A stretch of 8,000 nt of DNA from Fidelibacterota bacterium (GTDB lineage Bacteria; Marinisomatota; Marinisomatia; Marinisomatales; UBA8229). The DNA is taken from assembly GCA_002686675.1 (NCBI GenBank), contig NYYF01000019.1:8319-16318 (forward strand), in the 5' to 3' direction. Below, piece after piece: positions 1 through 6,730 of this stretch. How positions within the stretch are numbered: the stretch's first letter is position 1; each line of letters begins with the position of its first letter. The notes beneath the pieces were generated by a model. It made no database searches. It was not told where the DNA came from and saw only the letters and a program-made list of their open reading frames with translations. The position numbers were made by a program, and so were the translations under genes.

Positions 1-42
1 CTTCTCGCATTATTTTCACTAACCACATTTAAAATACGTTGA
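1..42 (+). CDS. mraY: MraY (phospho-MurNAc-pentapeptide translocase), C-terminal tail only
   Basis: Frame 1 is open from the first base and ends with TGA at 40-42, giving the last 13 residues LLALFSLTTFKIR. A hydrophobic stretch ending in a Lys-x-Arg tail just before the stop is the usual C-terminus of MraY (the E. coli protein ends in a similar LATLKVR-type tail). MraY is the integral membrane enzyme that transfers phospho-MurNAc-pentapeptide from UDP to undecaprenyl phosphate, making lipid I. It commonly sits immediately upstream of murD in dcw clusters. The stop overlaps the murD start by one base (TGATG). The call rests on a very short tail plus gene order; the rest of the gene is outside the window. 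Confidence 0.8.
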   Translation, partial: LLALFSLTTFKIR

Positions 43-1421
43 TGAACATTTCAAATAGAAACGCAATCGAACTGAAAAACAAAAATGTTATCGTTATTGG
101 TTTGGGTAAAAGTGGTTGTGGAGCAGCAAAACTTGCACATTATCTAAAAGCGAATGTTTTTGTGAGTGATCAAAAGAACGGCATTGAATTGGAAAAAAAT
201 CTCAGTATGATGCGATCAATCGGTGTGGATGGAGAAATAGAAGGACATAGCGAAAAAATCTTTGATGCAGACCTCTGGGTGATCTCTCCCGGAGTCCCCC
301 AAAATGCCCCTATCATTGTGAAAGCAAAGGAACGAAACATTCCTATTGTGGGTGAAATCGAATTTTCAAGTTGGTTCACTTCAGCTCCCATACTTGCAAT
401 AACGGGTTCAAATGGAAAAACAACCACTGCTCATGCCTTAACTGAAATGTGTAAAACAAAAGAAACTCATGGAATTCTCGCTGGAAACGTTGGAATTCCT
501 TTTTCTGAAAAAGTACTCGAGGATTTGAAAGCTCCTGATCCGAAACGTATTTTTATCCTGGAAATATCAAGTTTCCAAATGGAATTTATCCTCCATTTTC
601 AACCTCTTGTCTCCCTTTTCCTCAATATCACACCTGACCATTTGGACCGCTATAAAACCATGGAAGAGTACGAATCTGCAAAATTAAATATGATACAGAA
701 TCAATCTTCTGATGATATGATTGTTTTTAATGCAGATGATCCATGTTTTGAAAATCGATTTGATAAATATCCTTCTATGAAAATCCCGTTCAGCTTATAC
801 AAAAAGGAAAATGTTATTTTCAGTGTCAATCAATCAAAAATCTACACGCAGGAAAACGACAAACTTATCTATCTAAATGAAATTGCCCTTCCCGGTAAGC
901 ATAATCTATCCAACCTGCTGGGCGCTGCCACTGTAGCTCATTTCATGCACATCCCAAACAAACATATTGAAAAAATAATGGCAACGTTCACAGGGGTTCC
1001 CCACCGCCTGGAACCAGTAGTTACTCTACAGGGAGTGGATTATGTGAATGATTCCAAAGCTACAAATATCGATTCGGTTAAAGTTGCTCTAGATAGTTTT
1101 AACAAATCCATAATCTTAATACTAGGGGGACAATATAAAGGGGGCAATTTCAAAGAACTCCTTCCACATGCTAACAACATCAAGACCGTCCTCGCTTACG
1201 GTCAGGCTCACCAAACCATCGAAACTGCACTAGGGGATGCGGTGAGATTGCACACTTTTGATAATCTCAAAGATGCAGTTTCGAAGAGCCAATTACTTGC
1301 AAACCCGGGGGATATTGTACTGCTTTCCCCGGGCTGTGCAAGTTTTGATCAATTCGACAACTTCGAACATCGAGGCGATCTGTTTAAACAATGGGTTTCC
1401 CAATTGGAAGAACAGAAATGA
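42..1421 (+). CDS. murD: UDP-N-acetylmuramoyl-L-alanine--D-glutamate ligase (MurD)
   Basis: This cytoplasmic ATP-dependent ligase adds D-glutamate to UDP-MurNAc-L-Ala. The 459-residue product shows the three Mur-ligase domains. The N-terminal UDP-binding Rossmann fold has GLGKSG at 20-25 and a later SPGVP. The central ATPase domain has the P-loop TGSNGKTT at 121-128 (K126), EISSFQME, DHLDRY at 199-204, and K214 in ESAKL, which matches the lysine that is carbamylated in the family. The C-terminal domain has HRLEPV, NDSKATN at 336-342, LGGQYKGG and SPGCASFDQF, all MurD signatures. Length is slightly above E. coli MurD (438). The ATG at 42 is preferred because it overlaps the mraY stop; a TTG at 39 in the same frame would add one residue, and the frame is closed by TAA at 30-32. 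No Shine-Dalgarno sequence is evident, so translation probably depends on coupling to mraY. It overlaps ftsW by 4 bases (ATGA). Confidence 0.97.
   Translation: MNISNRNAIELKNKNVIVIGLGKSGCGAAKLAHYLKANVFVSDQKNGIELEKNLSMMRSIGVDGEIEGHSEKIFDADLWVISPGVPQNAPIIVKAKERNIPIVGEIEFSSWFTSAPILAITGSNGKTTTAHALTEMCKTKETHGILAGNVGIPFSEKVLEDLKAPDPKRIFILEISSFQMEFILHFQPLVSLFLNITPDHLDRYKTMEEYESAKLNMIQNQSSDDMIVFNADDPCFENRFDKYPSMKIPFSLYKKENVIFSVNQSKIYTQENDKLIYLNEIALPGKHNLSNLLGAATVAHFMHIPNKHIEKIMATFTGVPHRLEPVVTLQGVDYVNDSKATNIDSVKVALDSFNKSIILILGGQYKGGNFKELLPHANNIKTVLAYGQAHQTIETALGDAVRLHTFDNLKDAVSKSQLLANPGDIVLLSPGCASFDQFDNFEHRGDLFKQWVSQLEEQK
1406..1410 (+). promoter_or_regulatory. Ribosome binding site for ftsW
   Basis: GGAAG lies inside the 3' end of murD, 7 bases before the ATG at 1418. 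It supports the start that overlaps the murD stop (ATGA) over the in-frame ATG at 1391, which would add nine residues encoded within murD. Confidence 0.6.
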
Positions 1422-2572
1422 ATCACCTGAATGTAATCTCGAAGAATTATGACCGGGTTCTTATTTCTGCTGTAATACTATTGTGCATTATTGGTACAGT
1501 CATGCTGTATAGTGCCAGCTCTGTACGGTCCCTCATGGAATCTGAAAATCAGACAGCCACACTTTATCTGGTTGCACATTTGAAACGATTGCTGGTAGGA
1601 ATAATCATCATGTTTTTAATGATGTCATTTGACTACAGACACTTAAAAAAATATTATCTTCATCTTATTTTTGGTGCCATTGGCTTACTCATCGTCACAA
1701 AAACTATTTTTCTTATCAAAGGAATTTCCACTCCTGCCAGATGGTTTTATGTGGGTTCGGTTTCAATTCAAACCTCAGATATTGCCCGGTTGTCTTTGAT
1801 TATCTTTTTGGCTGTCTACATCGATAAAAAACGGCGGCAATTAGAGGATTTTTATACTGGTTTTCTCCCACCCGTTTTCGCAATTATTATCATAATGTCT
1901 CTCATTATAATTCAACCGGATTTCAGCAGTGCTATTATGCTAGGGCTCATCGGTGGTATTATGCTGTTCATCGGTAGAGCCAAGCTCTCCCAGCTCCTGG
2001 CTACTTCTGTCACAGGCTTGGCTATAGCTGTACCTGTCCTCCTGATGGCACCATACCGTTGGAACAGGATTCGTTCCTGGTGGAACAGAAACGAGGAATT
2101 GTCTACCATCGGATATCAGGCTTATCAATCTCTAATCAGTCTTGGAAATGGTGGTTTTATCGGTCTCGGTCTTGGGAACAGTCTTGAAAAAAATATGTTT
2201 CTACCCGAACCCCATACTGACTTTATTTTTTCCATTATTGGAGAAGAGATGGGATTTGTTGGTACGTTATTTATTCTCACTCTGTTTCTATTGGTTTTCC
2301 AGCGAGGTATCCGAATTGCTAAAAAATGCACGGATCCATTCGGCGTTATGCTTGCTGTTGGCATTTCATTCAGTTTTATCCTGTATGCTTTCGTGAATGC
2401 AGCGGTTGTAACCAATGTTTTTCCAGTAACGGGACTCCCTATGCCCCTGATTAGCTACGGTGGATCAGGAATGGTGATCAACCTTGCAAGTATGGGGATT
2501 TTGTTGAATATCAGCCAGGCGAAACGATCCATTTCACACAGGAATGATTGGAAACCGAAGTTATATGGATGA
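1418..2572 (+). CDS. ftsW: Septal peptidoglycan glycosyltransferase FtsW (SEDS family)
   Basis: FtsW polymerises lipid II into glycan strands at the division septum together with its transpeptidase partner FtsI/PBP3. The 384-residue protein has about ten hydrophobic segments (roughly 14-32, 56-71, 80-100, 122-135, 150-165, 168-186, 192-211, 269-296, 308-331 and 342-365). SEDS signatures are present in order: VMLYSASS near 28-35, ARWFYVGS at 107-114, QPDFSS at 166-171, GYQAYQSLISLGNGG at 232-246, LPEPHTDFIFSIIGEE at 262-277, and PVTGLPMPLISYGGSG at 336-351. D268 in HTDFIF aligns with the essential aspartate of RodA (D262 in E. coli) and FtsW. The usual FQPSE motif reads IQTSD at 117-121. Being between murD and murG favours FtsW over RodA or SpoVE. 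The start is the ATGA overlap with murD; the 3' end overlaps murG by 8 bases. Confidence 0.96.
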   Translation: MNHLNVISKNYDRVLISAVILLCIIGTVMLYSASSVRSLMESENQTATLYLVAHLKRLLVGIIIMFLMMSFDYRHLKKYYLHLIFGAIGLLIVTKTIFLIKGISTPARWFYVGSVSIQTSDIARLSLIIFLAVYIDKKRRQLEDFYTGFLPPVFAIIIIMSLIIIQPDFSSAIMLGLIGGIMLFIGRAKLSQLLATSVTGLAIAVPVLLMAPYRWNRIRSWWNRNEELSTIGYQAYQSLISLGNGGFIGLGLGNSLEKNMFLPEPHTDFIFSIIGEEMGFVGTLFILTLFLLVFQRGIRIAKKCTDPFGVMLAVGISFSFILYAFVNAAVVTNVFPVTGLPMPLISYGGSGMVINLASMGILLNISQAKRSISHRNDWKPKLYG

Positions 2573-3659
2573 CCCTCGAATACTCATTGCCGGAGGCGGC
2601 ACTGGTGGGCATCTTTACCCTGCTATTGCCATTGGCGAGGCTCTCCAGTTGCGGAATCCAAGGATTAATATCCACTACGTGGGCTCCACGTTTGGAATTG
2701 AGGCAGATGTGCTTCCCGTAAAATCTCTTCCCCATACACTAATCCCTATCCGGGGATTGCAGAGAAGTATTTCTCTTGATGCGGTCGGGAAAAATTTGAT
2801 TCTTCCCTTTAGGTATCTTCGAGCATCCAGGAGAACAAAAAAATTGTTCCAGGAATTTAATCCCCATGCTGTTGTCGGCACCGGCGGATACGCCAGCGCT
2901 ATACCCATAAAAACAGCAATCAACCAACAAATACCTGTTCTTCTCCAGGAACAAAACTCATATCCTGGGATTACGACCCGGCTATACGCTGAAAAAGCCC
3001 AGGCAGTATGTATCGCCTTTGATGAGGCAAAAAACTATCTGAAAGGTCACTGCATTGTCACGGGGAATCCTACGCGGAAAAGTATCTTGAATGGACACCG
3101 TTCAGATGCTGCAAAAACTTTCAACTTTAGCCCGGAAAAAGATACGGTGTTTCTTTTCGGTGGAAGCCAGGGTTCTGCTGCTTTGAACAAGATCATGAAT
3201 AAGGCAATTAATTCTCTCCAACAAGAAGATGTTCAAGTCATATGGCAAACGGGATACAACCAGTTCTCCAAATTTCAGCATCATGATTCTGATGTTGTCC
3301 GAGTGGTTCCATTTATCAATCTTATGTCTGATGCCTACGCTTTGTCAGACCTTATTATCTCTCGAGCAGGCGCATTGACCTTGTCCGAAATTACCGTATG
3401 CGGGAAACCCAGCATTTTGATACCCTTTCCTGGCGCAGCTGGTGATCATCAAATGAAAAACGCCGAAGTGCTGGCAAAAGCATCCGCTGCACATTTGATA
3501 GATGAAAAAGATCTCTCATCTTTCCTTTTAGTTGAAACTGTCTTAAAACTCCTCCACAAAAAAGAAAAACTTGAACAGATGGCACATCAAACAAAAAATC
3601 TTGCAAAACCAGATGCAACTGAAACCATTGTTGACCAAATCTTCCAGATGATTGATTAA
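2565..3659 (+). CDS. murG: Lipid II synthase MurG (undecaprenyl-PP-MurNAc-pentapeptide GlcNAc transferase)
   Basis: MurG is a peripheral enzyme on the inner face of the membrane that transfers GlcNAc from UDP-GlcNAc to lipid I, making lipid II (GT28 family, GT-B fold). The 364-residue product begins with the first glycine loop, GGGTGGHLYPA at 10-20 (H16). The second loop GTGGYAS is at 105-111, followed by QEQNSYPGITTRL, TGNPTR and GGSQGSAALN. The C-terminal UDP-GlcNAc site has SRAGALTLSE at 266-275 and DHQ at 294-296 followed by NAEVL. The chosen ATG at 2565 starts about five residues before the first beta strand, as is usual. An in-frame ATG at 2544 would add seven residues within ftsW and has an AGGA touching the start codon. 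GGAAA at 2550-2554 is a weak, distant ribosome site, so coupling to ftsW through the 8-base overlap is likely. QEQNSY resembles MurG of the Bacteroidota side of the tree. Confidence 0.97.
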   Translation: MDDPRILIAGGGTGGHLYPAIAIGEALQLRNPRINIHYVGSTFGIEADVLPVKSLPHTLIPIRGLQRSISLDAVGKNLILPFRYLRASRRTKKLFQEFNPHAVVGTGGYASAIPIKTAINQQIPVLLQEQNSYPGITTRLYAEKAQAVCIAFDEAKNYLKGHCIVTGNPTRKSILNGHRSDAAKTFNFSPEKDTVFLFGGSQGSAALNKIMNKAINSLQQEDVQVIWQTGYNQFSKFQHHDSDVVRVVPFINLMSDAYALSDLIISRAGALTLSEITVCGKPSILIPFPGAAGDHQMKNAEVLAKASAAHLIDEKDLSSFLLVETVLKLLHKKEKLEQMAHQTKNLAKPDATETIVDQIFQMID

Positions 3660-3664
3660 AATTT

Positions 3665-5050
3665 ATGTTTAGGAAAGTGAAAAAAGTACATTTTGTCGGG
3701 ATTGGTGGTATTGGAATGAGCGGTATCGCTGAACTTTTATTGAATCTTGGATTCGAAGTTTCAGGTTCCGATTTAAAACCGTCAAAGATTATTCAGAATC
3801 TCAAGGAAAAAGGAGCAACCATCAGAGAAGGACATGATTCATCCAACCTGAATGATAGTGATGTGTTGGTTTATTCCAGTGCTGTAAAAGAAGACAATCC
3901 AGAAATCATTGAAGCGAATAAAAGGAGTATCCCTGTAATTCGCCGTGCTGAAATGCTTGGTGAACTGATTGCAGTAAAGCAAACCAGTGTAGCTGTGAGT
4001 GGAACCCACGGAAAAACATCCACATCCTCAATGATCGGTGCAGTTCTATCTGAGGCAAAAATGGAACCAACTTTAGTTGTGGGAGGCCTTGTAAAAAATC
4101 TGAATACCAATTCTTTATTGGGCTCAGGTGAAGTCATTGTTGTGGAAGCTGATGAGTTTGATCGCAGTTTCCTCCTCCTTCGACCCACCATTGCTGTCAT
4201 AACAAATATTGAATTAGAACATACAGACTGTTACGAAAATCTGAAAGACCTACAAAATGCTTTTACTCAATTCAGCAACGCCGTTCCTTTTTACGGTGTT
4301 GTAATCGCTTGTCTGGATTCGCTTGGAGCCCAGGATATTTTATCAGAAATCAATCGGCCGGTTATTACATACGGATTATCTGCTCAGGCTGATTTTCGTG
4401 CAGAATCAATGAATTTTAATGAAATTAGAACTCAATTTTCAGTCAAGCACCATCAGGAATCCTTAGGAGAAATAACTCTAAATGTTCCCGGTGAACACAA
4501 CATTTTGAATGCTCTAGCTACTATAGCCCTCGGAATGGAAATGGGCATCCCCTTTGAAACTATATCCGAAGGGCTCCATTCCTACGGAGGTGTGCGACGG
4601 AGGTTTGAAATTAAGGGGATTGTGGATGATATTATGGTTGTCGATGATTATGCCCATCATCCTACAGAAGTTCGCGCTACTCTTCAGGCAGCCCAAAATG
4701 GCTGGAACCGGCGGATAGTTGCAGTATTTCAACCTCATCTTTTCACCCGTACCCGGGATTTCCATTCAGATTTTGCCCGCGCATTCAAGGACTGTGATAT
4801 ACTGGTTGTAACAGATATCTTTCCTGCTAGAGAAGAACCCATACAAGACGTGACGGGTGAATTAGTAGCTGACTCTGCAAAAGAATTCGGACACCCAAAT
4901 ATTTATTATGAACCGGAATTAGATAACCTTTCAGATAGATTGGATAAAATTGTCCAACCAGGAGATCTGATTATTACCATTGGTGCCGGGAATATCTGGC
5001 GCTATTGCGATTCCTATTTTAATCACCTGTCTGTGAGGGCAGAAGCCTGA
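3665..5050 (+). CDS. murC: UDP-N-acetylmuramate--L-alanine ligase (MurC)
   Basis: MurC is the cytoplasmic ATP-dependent ligase that adds L-alanine to UDP-MurNAc, the first peptide-stem step. The 461-residue length is normal. The N-terminal nucleotide-binding domain has HFVGIGGIGMSG at 9-20 and VSGSD. The central ATPase domain has the P-loop GTHGKTS at 113-119 (K117), EADEFDRSF at 161-169, and TNIELEHTDCY at 180-190. The C-terminal domain has GEHNILNALA, RRRFE, DDYAHHPTE at 327-335, FQPHLFTRT, and the final GAGNIWRY. GTHGKT and DDYAHHPTE separate MurC from MurD, MurE and MurF. The ATG lies 5 bases after the murG stop; the leader is AT-rich with no visible Shine-Dalgarno sequence. The next gene, murB, starts 1 base after the stop. 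Confidence 0.98.
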   Translation: MFRKVKKVHFVGIGGIGMSGIAELLLNLGFEVSGSDLKPSKIIQNLKEKGATIREGHDSSNLNDSDVLVYSSAVKEDNPEIIEANKRSIPVIRRAEMLGELIAVKQTSVAVSGTHGKTSTSSMIGAVLSEAKMEPTLVVGGLVKNLNTNSLLGSGEVIVVEADEFDRSFLLLRPTIAVITNIELEHTDCYENLKDLQNAFTQFSNAVPFYGVVIACLDSLGAQDILSEINRPVITYGLSAQADFRAESMNFNEIRTQFSVKHHQESLGEITLNVPGEHNILNALATIALGMEMGIPFETISEGLHSYGGVRRRFEIKGIVDDIMVVDDYAHHPTEVRATLQAAQNGWNRRIVAVFQPHLFTRTRDFHSDFARAFKDCDILVVTDIFPAREEPIQDVTGELVADSAKEFGHPNIYYEPELDNLSDRLDKIVQPGDLIITIGAGNIWRYCDSYFNHLSVRAEA

Positions 5051-5051
5051 G

Positions 5052-5972
5052 ATGGAATTTGGAGAAGAACTGGAAAAGATGGTGAACGGCACTTGTCTTT
5101 TGAATGAACCAATGTCCCGACATACCTCTTATGGGATTGGTGGGCCAGCTGGGGCTTATATAACTCCACGTGACCGGGACGATTTGCGAAGAATTCTAGA
5201 ATTTGCGAATGAACAAAACATTCCTGTTTTTTTTATTGGATCAGGATCCAATCTTTTGGTGGCAGACGAAGGCATAAAGGGTATTGTCATCACCCTGATT
5301 AAATCATTCAATAAATTGGAGATTAAAGGGTGTCATATTTATGTTGAAACAGGAGTTATGCTTGGTCATATGATAAAGCATTGTATCAAACAGGAACTCA
5401 CGGGACTCGAAACTATGATTGGAGTGCCTGGCACACTGGGAGGAGCATTGATGATGAATGCAGGTGCCTTTGGAAGTGAAATCTCAAATTGTCTGAAAAA
5501 TGTTGATGTGATGACTTTAACGGGGGAAATAAAACAATACAGTGTCAAAGATATTGACTTTCATTATCGCCATTCTTCTTTTAAAAAAGATGAAATAATT
5601 ATGAGCGCAAACTTTGTTTTGAAAAAAGCATCCAAGCAAGAAATCATGAAAAAACGGGCCAAAGCCAGCGCTGGACGAAAGGAAACTCAGCCGTTGCGAT
5701 TCCGTTCTGCGGGAAGTCTTTTTAAAAACCCTAAAAAAGATGTAGCAGCAGGATATCTAATTGATAAAGCAGGATTAAAAGGGACACATCGGGGCGATGC
5801 TGAAATCTCTGAAAAGCATGCCAATTTTTTTGTAAACCATGGGAAGGCAAACGCAGAAGATATCGTTTTCCTGATCCGATTAGCACGCAAAACTGTAGAA
5901 AAAAAGTTTGGTATCAATCTTGAATTAGAGGTTAAAACATTAGGATTTAAGCCGGAAATATTTGAATCGTGA
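5052..5972 (+). CDS. murB: UDP-N-acetylenolpyruvoylglucosamine reductase (MurB), short type II form
   Basis: MurB is a cytoplasmic FAD enzyme that uses NADPH to reduce enolpyruvyl-UDP-GlcNAc to UDP-MurNAc, the substrate of MurC encoded just upstream. The 306-residue protein has the FAD-binding motifs HTSYGIGGPA at 24-33, IGSGSNLLV at 62-70, and GVPGTLGGALMMNAGAFG at 124-141. YRHSSF at 172-177 contains the substrate-site arginine (R173). The MurB C-terminal domain has SAGSLFKNP at 219-227, with S222 as the expected proton-donor serine, and KHANFFVN at 255-262. E293 in ELEVKTLG matches the conserved C-terminal glutamate (E325 in E. coli). The length is close to the roughly 307-residue type II enzymes rather than the 342-residue E. 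coli type I form. A GAGGG at 5035-5039 lies 12 bases from the ATG, rather far, so coupling to murC across the 1-base gap is likely. Its stop overlaps the ftsQ GTG start (GTGA). Confidence 0.97.
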   Translation: MEFGEELEKMVNGTCLLNEPMSRHTSYGIGGPAGAYITPRDRDDLRRILEFANEQNIPVFFIGSGSNLLVADEGIKGIVITLIKSFNKLEIKGCHIYVETGVMLGHMIKHCIKQELTGLETMIGVPGTLGGALMMNAGAFGSEISNCLKNVDVMTLTGEIKQYSVKDIDFHYRHSSFKKDEIIMSANFVLKKASKQEIMKKRAKASAGRKETQPLRFRSAGSLFKNPKKDVAAGYLIDKAGLKGTHRGDAEISEKHANFFVNHGKANAEDIVFLIRLARKTVEKKFGINLELEVKTLGFKPEIFES

Positions 5973-6730
5973 GAAAAAAATCAAATCTGGACTGGGTTAG
6001 AATTATCATCGGGACCACGCTTACCTGTAGTGCTTTCTTATTGACTTGGACTGCATTTTCCTGGGCAACCTTTATTGATTTTCTGGTCGTTGAGCATGTG
6101 AAAATGCCTGGCTCCATCATTATGAAAAATGAATATCGCTCCCTGTTAGGACAAATTGACGGAAAAAAAATGAACCAGTTGGAACTTGACAATATCCGCA
6201 TTGCTCTTGAATCCCATCCTTATGTCCGATCTGCAAGAGTGAGTAGACAATTTCCAAATACTGTTACCATTGAGATTTTGGAGCGAGAACCCATTGCCAT
6301 TGTACGGATTGATCCTCCTATACTCATCGATAGTGAAAGTGTCGTCCTGCCAATTAAAGACAACAATATTGAATATCAGATACCCTCCCTATCCAAATTC
6401 AACTCAGCAAAATCACTTTATCCGTTAGGAGAATCTGCTCTATCCCAAAACGTACTAGATGCCGTTAGTTATGTTACCCACATCAAAATAAATTACCCAA
6501 ATCTTTATGAAAACCTTTCCGAAGTCAGGTTAAACCGGCACGAAGAATTTGAGTTGATCCTTGAAGAAGAACCGACACTTGTATCACTAGGAAAAACCAA
6601 TATCACTGAAAAATTGTTTATCCTCAAAGAATTTGATGGAATACTTCCTTTACAAAGAAAATTGACTGACTACCGATATCTCGATTTGCGTTATAAAAAT
6701 CAAATAATTGCTCGGGAATGGAGTTCATGA
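5969..6730 (+). CDS. ftsQ: Cell division protein FtsQ/DivIB
   Basis: FtsQ is a bitopic membrane protein that, with FtsL and FtsB, links the early and late divisome and regulates septal synthesis. The 253-residue product has a short basic cytoplasmic start (RKKS), one membrane segment at about 10-33, and an extracytoplasmic part. The POTRA domain spans roughly 38-110: FLVVEHVKMPGS, then LDNIRIALESHPYVRSARVSR at about 73-93, and FPNTVTIEILEREPIAIV at 95-112. The pattern of P-x-V, then A-x-V-x-R, then P-x-T-x-x-I-x-x-x-E-R-x-P-x-A is typical of FtsQ. The rest (about 113-253) is the less conserved FtsQ domain. The start is GTG at 5969, overlapping the murB stop by 4 bases; GGAAA at 5954-5958 is a weak ribosome site 10 bases upstream. 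There is no ddl gene between murB and ftsQ. Sequence conservation is low, as usual for FtsQ, but topology, motif and position agree. Confidence 0.93.
   Translation: MRKKSNLDWVRIIIGTTLTCSAFLLTWTAFSWATFIDFLVVEHVKMPGSIIMKNEYRSLLGQIDGKKMNQLELDNIRIALESHPYVRSARVSRQFPNTVTIEILEREPIAIVRIDPPILIDSESVVLPIKDNNIEYQIPSLSKFNSAKSLYPLGESALSQNVLDAVSYVTHIKINYPNLYENLSEVRLNRHEEFELILEEEPTLVSLGKTNITEKLFILKEFDGILPLQRKLTDYRYLDLRYKNQIIAREWSS
6720..6723 (+). promoter_or_regulatory. Possible ribosome binding site for ftsA
   Basis: GGAG lies in the last codons of ftsQ, with a preceding GGGAA at 6714-6718. GGAG is 3 bases and GGGAA 8 bases from the ATG at 6727. Both fit initiation at 6727 better than at the alternative ATG at 6718, which overlaps this region. 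Confidence 0.45.

Noticed and set aside
1305..1333. An inverted repeat (aacccgggg ... ccccgggct) that could suggest a terminator or regulatory hairpin
   Set aside because: It falls inside the conserved MurD coding region (NPGDIVLLSPG), has no following T-run, and lies within an operon whose downstream genes must be transcribed.
1258..1452. A 64-codon + strand frame across the murD/ftsW junction
   Set aside because: It lies out of frame over the conserved MurD C-terminus and the start of FtsW, and its product has no recognisable features.
2125..2415. A 96-codon open frame on the minus strand within ftsW
   Set aside because: It lies wholly opposite the most conserved part of ftsW, has no recognisable domain and no ribosome site that I can see, and is explained as a shadow of the sense gene.
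3871..4200. A 109-codon open frame on the minus strand within murC
   Set aside because: It is antisense to the conserved MurC ATPase domain. Its translation is low in complexity, with Arg- and Ser-rich stretches, and resembles no family I know.
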